From assembly GCA_900095095.1 (NCBI GenBank), contig FMBT01000315.1, positions 62,001 to 126,000 of the forward strand: 64,000 nucleotides of DNA, read 5' to 3'. Position 1 is the first letter of the stretch. Every line of letters begins with the position of its first letter. The notes below the pieces were generated by a model. It was not told the origin of the DNA. It made no database searches and saw only the letters and a list, made by a program, of their open reading frames with translations. Source of the DNA: Fragilariopsis cylindrus CCMP1102. Lineage: Eukaryota; Bacillariophyta; Bacillariophyceae; Bacillariales; Bacillariaceae. Shown here piece by piece: positions 36,125 to 45,850 of the stretch. The position numbers and the translations under genes are program-made.

Positions 36125-38440
36125 TTAAGAAAGGCCCTGATGAAAATCCGATGTATTCAGAATCAAATGAAATCCGGAGACAGTCATTTGATGGAACTTT
36201 GGTAGTCCATGGCGATGGAGTATATTATTCAATTGATGCCCTTTCAGTGCGGATTCAAGTAATTCAACTGTGTTGATACCACAGTTGACCAATTTACGGG
36301 TCACTTTATTAATCCATCGATTGGGCTTTCGTCGTCGTTGATTGATTGATACAGCCACCACTGTGTGGTGTAATAGAACATGGGCTTGTGGAAAGACCAT
36401 GCGCTCGTCATCGGGACCAATTTCAGTGATCATCCGATCATATCGAGCTTTGTAGAACCTGAGATGATCATGGTGTCGGTCTGTTTCCTCTTTGAGGTAA
36501 CGTACTGTATCACCATGTAGAGCAGTCTGATTGACATCGATAAGTTGCTGACGTAGTCTTCTAGCAGCTTCTGCAACACTGCATCCTTCAAAGAGATCAT
36601 CTAGTGCAGCGATATTCCGGATTCCAGAGAGTTTCAATTTCTCGCGAACAACATCAGAGTAGTCAATGATGTGTTCCGGAGTAGGACTATCGTATTCATA
36701 ACTGACGAGAGGGACGTCATCATCATCTACATCGTAGCTTTTGATTCGGACGGTGCCTGTATTTTTGACACGTTGTGCTGTGAGGTACACAACTGTTTCA
36801 AAACAATGCGCCTTGTTAATTGTTATGGGAGATTTTCCAGTCTTAGGACGGTTTCGATTCTCTTCAAGTTCACGATTCCATTCATCGGTGTCCCAGTCAC
36901 TTGAATTACCATGTCGGTCACCTGCATGGTCAATATCAGAGTTACTGTCGAAATCAGTTGAATCATCTTGTCGACCACCTGGGCGATCAACGACATGAGC
37001 ACAAGTTACAAAGTCTGGCTCATTGTCGTCATAGATATCATCAACATCTTGTAGTTGTGCAAAACTAGCTCCGAAGAATTGATCATCATCAGCTTCCTTT
37101 GTAGCTTCAGCGATGACTGTTGCCATGACTGATGCTTGGTTGGTTTCGGTATCCGATGGCAGTTCTTCGATAGTTAGTCCTGGTTCTGGATCAGATAAGT
37201 CATCTTCAGCCTCCTCTTTAATAGATGACACTGGATCCGGTGATGATGCTTCATGATATGAGACGATAGCATCCTCAGTAGTAGTATTCTTGGCTGGTTG
37301 CACAGCGAAGGTTGATAGCAACGCTAGCGCGTCACTGATTGTATTGGGGTAACAATCTCCTGCAGCAGTAGAGTAAGTAGTCATTAAATGAGTTTTAAGA
37401 TTCTTATTTAATGAATTCTTCACAATCAGTCGAGCGACCGTTCGCTCTTCAACAAGTTTGTCAATAGGCACTTGATCCGCCGGTTTCAATGCAAGGTATG
37501 CAGTGAAAGTGGTGGGTGTCGGTAGAGCTGACAGTACCTTTTCAAGTGAAACTTCCCCAAATGCGAACTTTCCGCATGTGAAAATAGCTGATTTGTATCG
37601 GTCCTGTACTTGCTTTGAGAATGTGGAGTCATCTACATTAGCTGCTTGCTTGAAGGCAATTGCAGCATGTAAGGTGTGGAGGTTCTGGAATTCTTGATCG
37701 ACTTTAACAATCCCATTGGTTTGTGCACATACTGAACGGAGGATTTGTAAGAATCCTATTAAATCTTTGTTAATTTCGACAAGAGCCATTCTCTTGTCGG
37801 CGCGACAGTAGGTGATGATAACATCCTCTACATTCCCAATCGCTGTACGATAGTATGCTTGAGAGAATCTTTCATAGTTATTCCAGTTGGCTTTTTGTAT
37901 TTTTACATCGATGAAGTAGTTTGAATCCATACTTGCTTTTAGGATAGGATCGAAACAGACTAGTCGTTTCTCTCCAGTTGGTGTAGTAGTATCTGCACCC
38001 GTAGCATCTTTTGTGTAGATGGTAACGACGGTTGAATGTTTCAACGGATCTGATTTCGATGTAACGAAATCAGATTCGACTTTGGCAACCAATTCAAGAA
38101 TAGCTGAATCAAGTCCATAGGCTTTCTCGCTAGCTGCTGTTCCTGCCATCGTGTTCTGAAGAACACGATATTGTCCCAGTAGATTGCCATTAGCTAATGC
38201 AACGACAATTCCCTTCATAGGACTGGTACCAGATGCTAAACCTTCAAACTTGGATTTCGAAACTTGTTGTTGTTTGTTCTTCTTGCTTGAGGCATTGGAT
38301 GGATGATTCTTCTTCTTTTGGTTTGCCGTGTTCTTTGCGGCTGCGGCGGCAGCCTTTGCTTCCTTCTCTTTGGCAGAGAGGGCGTTACCGGTACCACCAG
38401 TTGTACTAGTGGTATCAGTAGGTTTGTCGGTGACAGCCAT
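36125..38440 (-). CDS. Copia gag-like polyprotein region
   Basis: 771 residues. It begins with a basic, Lys/Ala-rich segment, then a helical capsid-like part with TIYTKDATGADTTTPTGEKR, WNNYERFSQAYYRTAIGNVE and LGQYRVLQNTMAG. An acidic middle follows, and then a helical C-terminal region rich in His and Arg. I see no CCHC zinc knuckle. The last 25 or so residues look out of frame. The -1 frame from about 36205 reads naturally into the pol ORF (SFDSEYIGFSSGPFLKED), so gag and pol were probably one frame before a single-base loss near 36198-36204. Confidence 0.85.
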   Translation of the reverse strand: MAVTDKPTDTTSTTGGTGNALSAKEKEAKAAAAAAKNTANQKKKNHPSNASSKKNKQQQVSKSKFEGLASGTSPMKGIVVALANGNLLGQYRVLQNTMAGTAASEKAYGLDSAILELVAKVESDFVTSKSDPLKHSTVVTIYTKDATGADTTTPTGEKRLVCFDPILKASMDSNYFIDVKIQKANWNNYERFSQAYYRTAIGNVEDVIITYCRADKRMALVEINKDLIGFLQILRSVCAQTNGIVKVDQEFQNLHTLHAAIAFKQAANVDDSTFSKQVQDRYKSAIFTCGKFAFGEVSLEKVLSALPTPTTFTAYLALKPADQVPIDKLVEERTVARLIVKNSLNKNLKTHLMTTYSTAAGDCYPNTISDALALLSTFAVQPAKNTTTEDAIVSYHEASSPDPVSSIKEEAEDDLSDPEPGLTIEELPSDTETNQASVMATVIAEATKEADDDQFFGASFAQLQDVDDIYDDNEPDFVTCAHVVDRPGGRQDDSTDFDSNSDIDHAGDRHGNSSDWDTDEWNRELEENRNRPKTGKSPITINKAHCFETVVYLTAQRVKNTGTVRIKSYDVDDDDVPLVSYEYDSPTPEHIIDYSDVVREKLKLSGIRNIAALDDLFEGCSVAEAARRLRQQLIDVNQTALHGDTVRYLKEETDRHHDHLRFYKARYDRMITEIGPDDERMVFPQAHVLLHHTVVAVSINQRRRKPNRWINKVTRKLVNCGINTVELLESALKGHQLNNILHRHGLPKFHQMTVSGFHLILNTSDFHQGLS

Positions 38441-38548
38441 TCTTACAAGGTGATAGTATTTAGGATACTAATAGGTATATCTTGTAGGATGGTTGTTGTT
38501 GTTGATTCGATTCGATCTAATCAATGACTGTGATTATTTATTATAAAA

Positions 38549-38944
38549 TGTTGAAATACAGTAATCGCAACGCCGTGGGTATTGGTATGTTGCTTATTAC
38601 GTAATGCTTGAAGATACTAGAGTGATATATAGGTTTGAATACTATGTATGGCTAGCTTATTAACTTGTTGTTATTATTTACCTATTGCATAAGTTTTATA
38701 ATAAATAATGACTAACATTGGTGATGGCAATCCGAGGTGCCGATGGAGGTGCTTACATTGCGTTACATTAACGCAATGCAAATACAACACATCTTTTCTC
38801 TTCAATTGTCAACCACACGATAATGCGCAGCATATAAATATTTATTGTGAGGAAACAACATGCACAGATGTCACGACGTTCGTGACACACAATGACTGTT
38901 GTGAAAACCTCACAGGACTCGTATTAATAATTGAATCCCCAACA
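38549..38944 (-). repeat. 5' LTR of the copia element
   Basis: 396 bp, read on the minus strand as TGTTGGGGATTC...TTTCAACA. Identical by eye to the other LTR. Confidence 0.95.
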
Positions 38945-38949
38945 GTATT
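38945..38949. repeat. Target-site duplication GTATT, right copy
   Basis: Identical to 31090-31094. Its presence shows that both LTRs come from a single insertion event. Confidence 0.93.
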
Positions 38950-39558
38950 CTGTTTGTATTTTTTGCGTGAAAAAAAACACAGTAGAGACGAAGATTTATA
39001 TAAAATAAATTGAGCTTCAACACCTTGCATCCTTCTTGCAGAACAAGTTGGGTGGTACCATGTCCACAACAAGTGGCTTTACAGTGTTTTGTATCAGTAC
39101 CTAAATATTTTAAGTATGTAAACTAAAAAAATTGCGCAAGTACACATTTAGCACACTTCTTGCGTTCGTTAACGGCAAATTTTCCCACTATCGCTCCTCC
39201 AAATTATTGTTATGCAGTGTAGGCGTGGCCCTATTAGAATATTAAGTTTTCATGGACTTAGTGAAAATAGATAGGTGCTAAAAATGTGTGCCTGCACGAT
39301 TATTTTTAGTCTACGTACTTAAAATATTTGCTGCTCTATGAGAATCACTCTAAGTTCACTTGTAGCAGCAATGATGGTAACACCCAACTTGTTTGTCAGG
39401 AAGGATGTGTGTTCAAGCTTGCAAGGTGTCATAGCTCATTTTATGTTACCTGGATCTTCGTCTCTAATTTTCCACCCAAATTTTACCATTTTTTAGTACG
39501 AAAATTTTCGCGTGTTTTTTTCATGCAAAAATACCAGCAAATTCCTTATAGCGCCAAT

Positions 39559-40713
39559 CCTGTTAATAAGAAAGCATGCTCTTTTGAACGGAGATGTAGT
39601 TTTGAGTGAGAAACTCCCCTATAAAGTATGGAGCCCATAAAGTGGCGCTGTTAATGGCGCCATAACCGGAATCCTGTCAATAGAACTATTTTAGTCCTAT
39701 TATTGAGGGAGATATGATACACCCCCTTAAAATTCCCCAAAGTGGCCATAGCAACAATCCTGTTAAGACTCAACTCGTTAGTATGCAGTAAGAATTGAGA
39801 TATATAATTATTTTCCATTGAAATAGACGATGGGGATGGGTCTACAGCAGTGTAGAGGTATGGCCCATACAAAGTGACCGGGACTTATTACTATCCTAAC
39901 TTGACAAGAAAGCGTGTGCTTTTGAAAGGAGTACCGAAGTGTGCTATTCTTCACTTACCGGAGGCGAGTTTAAAGACGTAATAGTCTGCTATACATATCT
40001 ACAAATGGCAATTAGCTAGATTAATAACATGTACATATATTAGTAAATCAATGAGTTAAATTAAATAGCTACAGTAGAGATTTGAATTTTTAGCATGGCT
40101 CGCGAGAATTTTTTTCTTCGAATTTTGAATCGCTTTTACTTGCGTGCGGACGAATGACAGACTTCTATTGATTGATGATTGGTTGATTAATTCGAATGAA
40201 ATTTCAGGGCTTATTGTATTTATCGCGCACTGTTCGCGCATTCACGAGCGTCTAAACATAGCAATAATGTAAGTATTATTTATTGTTTTTTTATAAGTAA
40301 TGTGTGTTTCACTTTTTTAAATACTTTTGGGTGCGATTCCTTCGGGCCAGCGACGACCTAGGGCCTACTCGGCAGTCGCTTTGCTTTTATGTAGTACACA
40401 GCACTGTAGATGTGTTGTAAATTTTCGAAATCAGTGAGTATCGATGAATGCAAAATTCTGATGGAAATGTTACTTCTACTAGTAGATACAACTGTACGGA
40501 TAATATTTCGTTGCTCTTCTACTCGAGATTTCTCTCTTTTGACTACTGTACGATATCTGTGAACTGAACACAAAATCTAATCATAGTTATATTTTCTACG
40601 TTATTAGTAGCTGTTACATTAAACCTCATTGAGTTTTGTTTACTATCATTATCTTGTTTCTTCTCGATACTACTTATATAATTTAATAATAAAACATCAA
40701 ACAAACAACAACA
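39559..40713. other. Repeat island continued and promoter of the 40714 gene
   Basis: 39566-39605 and 39905-39945 are copies of the dispersed ~38-base motif. 39625-39680 matches 30380-30440 and ends CCGGAATCCTG. 39745-39760 again ends AATCCTG followed by TTAA. 40240-40265 shares a GAGCGTCTAAA box with 7213-7225. From about 40570 the sequence looks like the proximal promoter and A-rich leader of the next gene. Confidence 0.55.
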
Positions 40714-41658
40714 ATGAAATTCACCAACGCCATTATCTGCTTAGTAGCTGCTGCTAGCACTGTTACAGCACAAGACAAAGTTGCATGCGCCGGTATCGAC
40801 TGTAAAGATCCAGTAAACTTCCCAGGTGGTTTCAATCCTAAGAAGCCAAATAATATTATCTTCCCGATCCAAACTATCAACGATATTCAGGCGCCGAATG
40901 AAGATCTTTTTGTTTCCGAGTTCGTTGCAATTACTACCACTCAAAATGTTGGTACCGTATTTCCTGTAAATCTTGCTCTTATTGGTGCTCAAAATGCTAA
41001 ACCAACTGGAGGAGCACCAGTCTTTTTTGGAGATGAATCTCGATCCCTCCTAGGGACCAATTTTTATACTAATGGAGATTTATTTAATTCTGTTGAACTT
41101 ATTGAACAAGACACAATAGAAACGCGAGGAAGTAATAAAAACGTGTTTGTTGGTGGCAGAGCAGTCAAGACACAAGAACCATTAAACGCTGTAGCAGGAT
41201 TCACTTTCCGTGGCCAGTGTACTGTCGTTTCGGATCAAGTTAAACTTTCAACTAACAAAAGTCCAGAAGACGTCCTCGATCAGTTTTTCGCACAGATTAG
41301 TGGTCACACATGTCTATACGATATGTGTCTCGGAGGTTCCGATTGTATTCTTATCTATTCCGGTACACCATTTGTATTCGATATTCGTTCTGGTGAGCTA
41401 CCACCAGGGTTTTCTGGTTTTGTTGCCGGAGGAACTGGAGTATACGCTGGAATTAAAGGATCCGTTGATATCCTCACCGTTACAGGTCGAACTTCAGTTG
41501 GACTTTTTGAACCAGCAGATCTTATCGGTGATCAGGAGGTTTTCCCTGCTACCCCTTTTGCAGGTACATTCAATGAACAGGATGGAAAAATCACGCAAAA
41601 GATCTTTTTAACGACAGACAAATTTATTCAAACCGTTCCAGGAGGGATCTTTAACTAA
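40714..41658 (+). CDS. Secreted allene-oxide-cyclase/dirigent-like barrel protein (intact paralogue)
   Basis: A single-exon 314-residue ORF with signal peptide MKFTNAIICLVAAASTVTA|QD. Blocks shared in order with the gene at 7593-9143 are FRGQCTVVS (FYHGECVVNS there), HTCLYDMCLGG (HTCNLNICLGG), IYSGTPFVFD (FYSGTSFVFD) and GGTGVYAGIKGSVDI (GGTGSFEGIEGTVDI). The GGTG-Y-G-x-x-G element is the hallmark of the allene-oxide-cyclase-like barrel. Paired Cys in the middle suggest disulfides, consistent with secretion. The lack of introns, when its paralogue has three, suggests a retro-derived copy or intron loss. Function is unknown; fold and secretion are inferred. Confidence 0.8.
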   Translation: MKFTNAIICLVAAASTVTAQDKVACAGIDCKDPVNFPGGFNPKKPNNIIFPIQTINDIQAPNEDLFVSEFVAITTTQNVGTVFPVNLALIGAQNAKPTGGAPVFFGDESRSLLGTNFYTNGDLFNSVELIEQDTIETRGSNKNVFVGGRAVKTQEPLNAVAGFTFRGQCTVVSDQVKLSTNKSPEDVLDQFFAQISGHTCLYDMCLGGSDCILIYSGTPFVFDIRSGELPPGFSGFVAGGTGVYAGIKGSVDILTVTGRTSVGLFEPADLIGDQEVFPATPFAGTFNEQDGKITQKIFLTTDKFIQTVPGGIFN

Positions 41659-41966
41659 TAGTAATAAAACACACAGACAGTACGCACAATTCACCAAGGA
41701 AAAAGAAAATACTATTGTATATATATTCACACACATACAAGTATTCTACATATTTTAATAATATTATTTTAAACAATTACTTCATTTAAAATCTCATCAT
41801 TAGCATTTCAAATTATATGTTACTATTATATTTATTAATGTCAGCCACTGCTCACCATTGTATTGCAGCTAGAATGACTGTACCTATATTTACTTGATTA
41901 AAGTGGTTCTGAGTGGTGTATTGCGGAACTTTCTACAACATCTTAGATAATATACAGTAGAAATAT

Positions 41967-41985
41967 CCCCCCCCCCCCCCCCCCC
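41967..41985. repeat. Poly-C tract
   Basis: A run of 19 C residues. Confidence 0.95.
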
Positions 41986-42066
41986 AAACAACAAAAAGTC
42001 ATATATGGCAATTTATATAAACATCATTACATCGCATTCCATCATTCACATTGTATCACGCCATAT

Positions 42067-42236
42067 ATCATACCATCACCATCACCATCACCATACCATA
42101 CCATACCATACCATACAATATCATATCATATCATATCATATCATACCCACATCACATCACATCACCACATCACCACATCACATCACCACATCACAATTAC
42201 ATATTCACATTCACATTCACATTTACATTCACAGGT
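42067..42236. repeat. ACCATC / ACCAT / ATCAT / ACATC microsatellite cluster
   Basis: Successive short arrays of CATCAC, CATAC, CATAT, CACATCAC and CATTCA units over ~170 bases, which look like an evolving satellite seed. Confidence 0.9.
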
Positions 42237-42447
42237 AGGGGGAAGGGGAATTTTTGTCTAGATAGATGATAAATAATATTATCTATCATTGTATATTTGT
42301 ATTTGCTGCTGACGGACACATTCGGATCTGTGTGATAAATACCCAGGGGTACACGGCATGATAGTACTCAAGCCAACCATGGTTTATATGATAAAATGAA
42401 AAAAGTGTTTGATGATCATGATGCAATTTTTGTTGTCGATTCTGCTT

Positions 42448-42582
42448 TCAATATGCAAAATAAAGATTATCTCTAGCCCACGGCCACCATGCCCATGTCC
42501 ACGTCCACGCCCACCATGGTGGTACTAGTGGTACTTCAACAGGTTCATTAGCTTCTAGAAGGAGTTGATCTTGATCAGCCAT
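42448..42582 (-). other. Trp-rich 44-residue micro-ORF
   Basis: ATG at 42582, stop at 42448-42450. The peptide begins MADQDQLLLEANEPVEVPLV and continues with a run of nine Trp alternating with Ala, Thr and Pro, encoded by TGGGCG/TGGACG/TGGACA hexamers. The opposite strand reads as a His/Ala/Val repeat. It could be a real small protein or a decayed hexamer repeat; nothing in the sequence decides. Confidence 0.2.
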
Positions 42583-43789
42583 GTTATACTAGAATGGTAT
42601 TATTTACTATGAGCTCTTCTTCTAAGATGTGTTCAAAAAATTAATAATTGCAATGCACAACAAATGCAGGTGTGCAATAAAATTTAGATTCCCATTTAGA
42701 AACAATGTCTACCCCAAAAATTAGATAAATATCAAGATTCCGTCAGAATAATGTAAAATGTGTGCGTCTAGGATCTTTTGGAAAAGGGGGGGGGGGAGGG
42801 GTCACATCTACCAGGATTTCTGGTGTTTTATCTGAAATAATTGTGTGTTCTTTGCATAAGTCTGAGTGTGTACGATTCTGCGTGGATAGGATTAATTGAA
42901 TATTATAATTATGTAGTACTAGCATACATAGAATCCTAAGCAGAAAGATGAAATACGAATTATAAAATGTTGTTACTAGTAAATACACGGTGAAAATCTG
43001 AAAATATTTTGAATTTTACTACTAGTAAATACACAGTGAAAGTATGAAAATATCAGTAGACAAATTCTCACACTTTGTCCTTGAGTCAAGCTGATGTTAC
43101 ACGCACGCATTACGGAATAGTGTTCGTATTGGAGAGCCCATGATCTGGAGGATTTCCACTAGCAAACGTTTAAAATGGAGAAAAATCAAGGGTGGAGTGA
43201 ACAATAAACTGTCTGTAAGAATATATCAACATAAGTGGGTACTTCTATTTATGGCGTGGTCTGGATGGATGCAGGATTTTTTGACCATGTGCGATAAGCT
43301 CTCAAGAAGGAGAACTTGTCATTTTGGTCGCAATATATAAGCTAAGCCATTTATACATCTATAAGTATTTTGAAAACCATTTATAGTTATATAAGTATTA
43401 TTACGTTTCACTTGCTGTTGTCATTACAGTAAGTCCTGTCTTGTTGAATAAAGTAGTATCATCGTGTGACAATGCCTTTGCTTCTGATTGCTGTTTCAAA
43501 GGTGGTAAATAAGGACCTTTTGTTGCCTTCCAATAATATAGGCTCTCATATTCTCTTCTTCTCATTTTTTTTTCTCTCTCTCTAGTTGATATGACACAAA
43601 GCAACCTCTTCTTGAGCTCCCAACAATGAGAGGGTGGTATCGATCCCTAACCGATAGCACTACCCTATTGACTTATCAAAATTATCTTTCCACAGTGAAG
43701 AAAGATATATGTTCTCATAACCTGTAAATGTGTCTAGCTACCTAAGCTCACTAGACTGAAGACTTCTTAGCTATTGATGTATGTAAATA

Positions 43790-43955
43790 TTTTTAGCACC
43801 ATTTCTTGTGTAGACCAAAATTATTCCCACAGTGCTCTTCCAAATTATTATTATTGCCCTATATAACAGTGTAGGTACAGCCCATACATAGCAAACGGGA
43901 CTTCTTCAACTTAATAAGAAGACACATGTGGTTGAAAGGAGTTGTACTGTGTCTC
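43790..43955 (+). repeat. Diverged copy of the repeat family near the foldback element
   Basis: ATTTTTAGCACCATTTCTTG, then CTCTTCCAAATTATT..., CAGTGTAGGTACAGCCCATAC and the ~38-base motif at 43912-43955. It parallels 39176-39235, 39840-39945 and 30940-31066. Confidence 0.55.
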
Positions 43956-44052
43956 CAAAGAACTTTTTTCTAGCCAGTCGGACTTGTTAGCTAACAAGTC
44001 CAACTTGTTCGAAAATGGAATATTTCTATATTATTAATAGGAAGAAAGAGAT

Positions 44053-44079
44053 GTATGTGTGTGTGTGTGTGTGTGTGTG

Positions 44080-44113
<34 letters not shown>

Positions 44114-44147
44114 AAGAGAGAGAGAGGAGGAGGAGGGGGGGGGGGGG
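44053..44147. repeat. (TG)n-(AG)n-poly-G compound microsatellite
   Basis: About 12 TG units, about 25 AG-type units with AAAG interruptions, AGG repeats and a 13-base G run. Confidence 0.95.
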
Positions 44148-44895
44148 TATTTGCTGTTGCAACTGAATATGGAGCCGAATGTCGAAATGTCACAAGAGGT
44201 ACAATATTTTTGGAAAAAATAAGTCCAACATACCCGTTGATAATGGGTTGTCTTTGAATGAACTAATAACAATGAAAATTATTGCATTCACTAATATATA
44301 AAGATAATAGAGACATGACATGTGTACTAGTGCCTTATCTACAATTCATTTATTTAATCTTTAATTCTCCTCTCTTATCCTCATAGAATCTTCCCGAAAT
44401 GATTAAATTCAACCAAATTATCTATATTTTGTCTGGTAAGTATGTATTAAATAGATTGATATCCATGGAGGTTCAATTCAATGTCATGATGATGGGATAA
44501 TTATCCAGTCCAATTCTTAATAATAATTTAGAAGAATTTACCAGTTCAAATACAAGTGAAAACCTACCTGCCTCCAGGCAGGACCAGGTAGAAAAAAATA
44601 CTGTTGAGTCTAACAAGTCAGGACTTGTTAGTTATACAGTAAGATGTACGAGACATGCTGCTAGTACACATAAGATGTCATTAGACCTAATCTGATGGCA
44701 GCAAGCGACTGGTTTTCTTCTCAAGCTTGTCGGAAAAACACCAAATGATGGATTTGTAATTGTTGACAGCATGCAAGGTTCTTAAATCCTATATATACTA
44801 TATAATATATGGAAGAATATGATGTTAATTAATACTCCCGTCCCATCACAAAGGACTGTAGGAAAAGTTGCCTGTATGTGAAAATATGTGTTGCT

Positions 44896-45030
44896 GGAAT
44901 TATCACACCATAAATGCACATCAAACCCCTTTTTAAAAAAAAATGTTTCCTTACCTTTTTTCATACATCTTACTACATTTTGTAGGTAGATTCTAATGTT
45001 TCAATGCGCTTTTATGGTGTGATAATTCCA
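44896..45030. repeat. 19-base perfect inverted repeat
   Basis: GGAATTATCACACCATAAA at 44896-44914 is matched by its exact reverse complement at about 45012-45030, separated by about 97 bases. Possibly the ends of a small MITE. Confidence 0.75.
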
Positions 45031-45850
45031 ATCAATAGCCTCCCTGTGCAGTTTGCTTTTGCTGGAGGAAGTAACCGGAGAGTAGTAATTTTGGGGACGA
45101 TTGATTGAAACGAGTGAGTGAGTCTTAGTAGCTACTTTAGCTACACTAGTTAAGTACTAGTAGTCACTGCCTACGTTAGTAAGTAGCTACTCTAGGCATT
45201 GCTTTTTGTACGGGGTGTAGGTAACCCGGAAACCACAATGAAAAAGTACACATCATAGTAAAAAAATAAAATGGCCGCATGCAGAAGAAGAAAGCAAGGA
45301 GGGAGAAGAAGACAGACACACACACACCAATGCAAGAAAACAAAGGCATGTTTGTTTATATGGGCATTAGTATTTTAGTTAGTTTTAAATTTGAACTAAC
45401 AACTGACAACCCAGAACTTTTACTCTGTAGCTACTGTAGCTACTACTACCGGTAGTAATTTGCATTCATTCTTTGATACACGCACACAACATTGAGAAGA
45501 AATCGAATACAGAAACATCGAATATATATATATATCTATATATATTATATATATCGAAGGAATCAATCAATCACCTTCATCAATCACGTTCATCAATCAA
45601 TCACTTTCTTCTTCTTGGTTGCTACCCGACCCGACCCGAAACCCCCACTTCATCGTTTTTCTTCTTTCTTCTTCTTTTTGCTGGCATAAACGAAAGGAAA
45701 CGAAACGAAACGAAACGAAAGCAAGCAAGCAAGCAAGCGTAGTGGACTGACTGACTGACTGATCTACAGTTAGTAGTATAAACTAATCCATTTTTACTTC
45801 TTAAAATCTAATAACATAACCTAGTAACCTTTTCCGCCGCCGCCGCCGTC

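Larger units (their letters stand above)
31095..38944 (-). mobile_element. Copia-type (CoDi-like) LTR retrotransposon, complete and young
   Basis: A 7850-bp element with 396-bp LTRs starting TGTTG and ending CAACA, flanked by GTATT duplications. The coding strand is minus, so the 5' LTR is the one at 38549-38944. The order is gag, protease, integrase, reverse transcriptase, RNase H, which is the copia order. The integrase-before-RT order and the CADGR-type motif ahead of RT match diatom CoDi elements. The LTRs appear identical by eye, implying recent insertion. Coding capacity is split into three frames, explained by two single-base shifts near 36198-36204 and 33091-33104. No clear tRNA primer site was recognised next to the 5' LTR. 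Confidence 0.95.
31072..39558. mobile_element. Foldback/MITE-like element with long inverted repeats, split by the copia insertion
   Basis: With the retroelement (31095-38944) and one 5-bp duplication removed, 31072-31094 plus 38945-39558 form a unit of about 630 bp. Its ends are CAGGATTCTGGTTATAAGG on the left and, reverse-complemented, CAGGATTGGCGCTATAAGG on the right. The similarity continues inward in order. Both arms have a TATTTTTGC(G/A)TGAAAAAAA block, TAGAGACGAAGAT, ACACCTTGCA, ACAAGTTGGGTG, and then AAATATTTTAAGTA next to CACATTT...AGCAC. The right arm carries one extra ~38-base segment. No transposase is encoded, so it is non-autonomous. TTAA follows the right end at 39559, but the left flank is CTAG, so a TTAA duplication is only suggested. 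Confidence 0.7.
41659..45850. other. Gene-poor, repeat-rich spacer
   Basis: About 4.2 kb dominated by microsatellites and diverged dispersed repeats (43790-43955, 44443-44475). ORFs here are short and lack protein character, apart from the Trp-rich frame at 42448-42582. The final 400 bases (45450-45850) contain ATATAT, GAAAC and CAAG repeats and are probably the leader of the AMBRA1-like gene. Confidence 0.6.

Noticed and set aside
36125-36230. Programmed -1 frameshift between gag and pol
   Set aside because: No X-XXY-YYZ slippery heptamer is in frame, and a one-base homopolymer change near 36198-36204 explains the switch more simply.
43605-43680. tRNA-like sequence on the minus strand with a GGATCGATACC B-box
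   Set aside because: The distance to the A-box-like part is too short and no cloverleaf forms; at most a tRNA-derived scrap.
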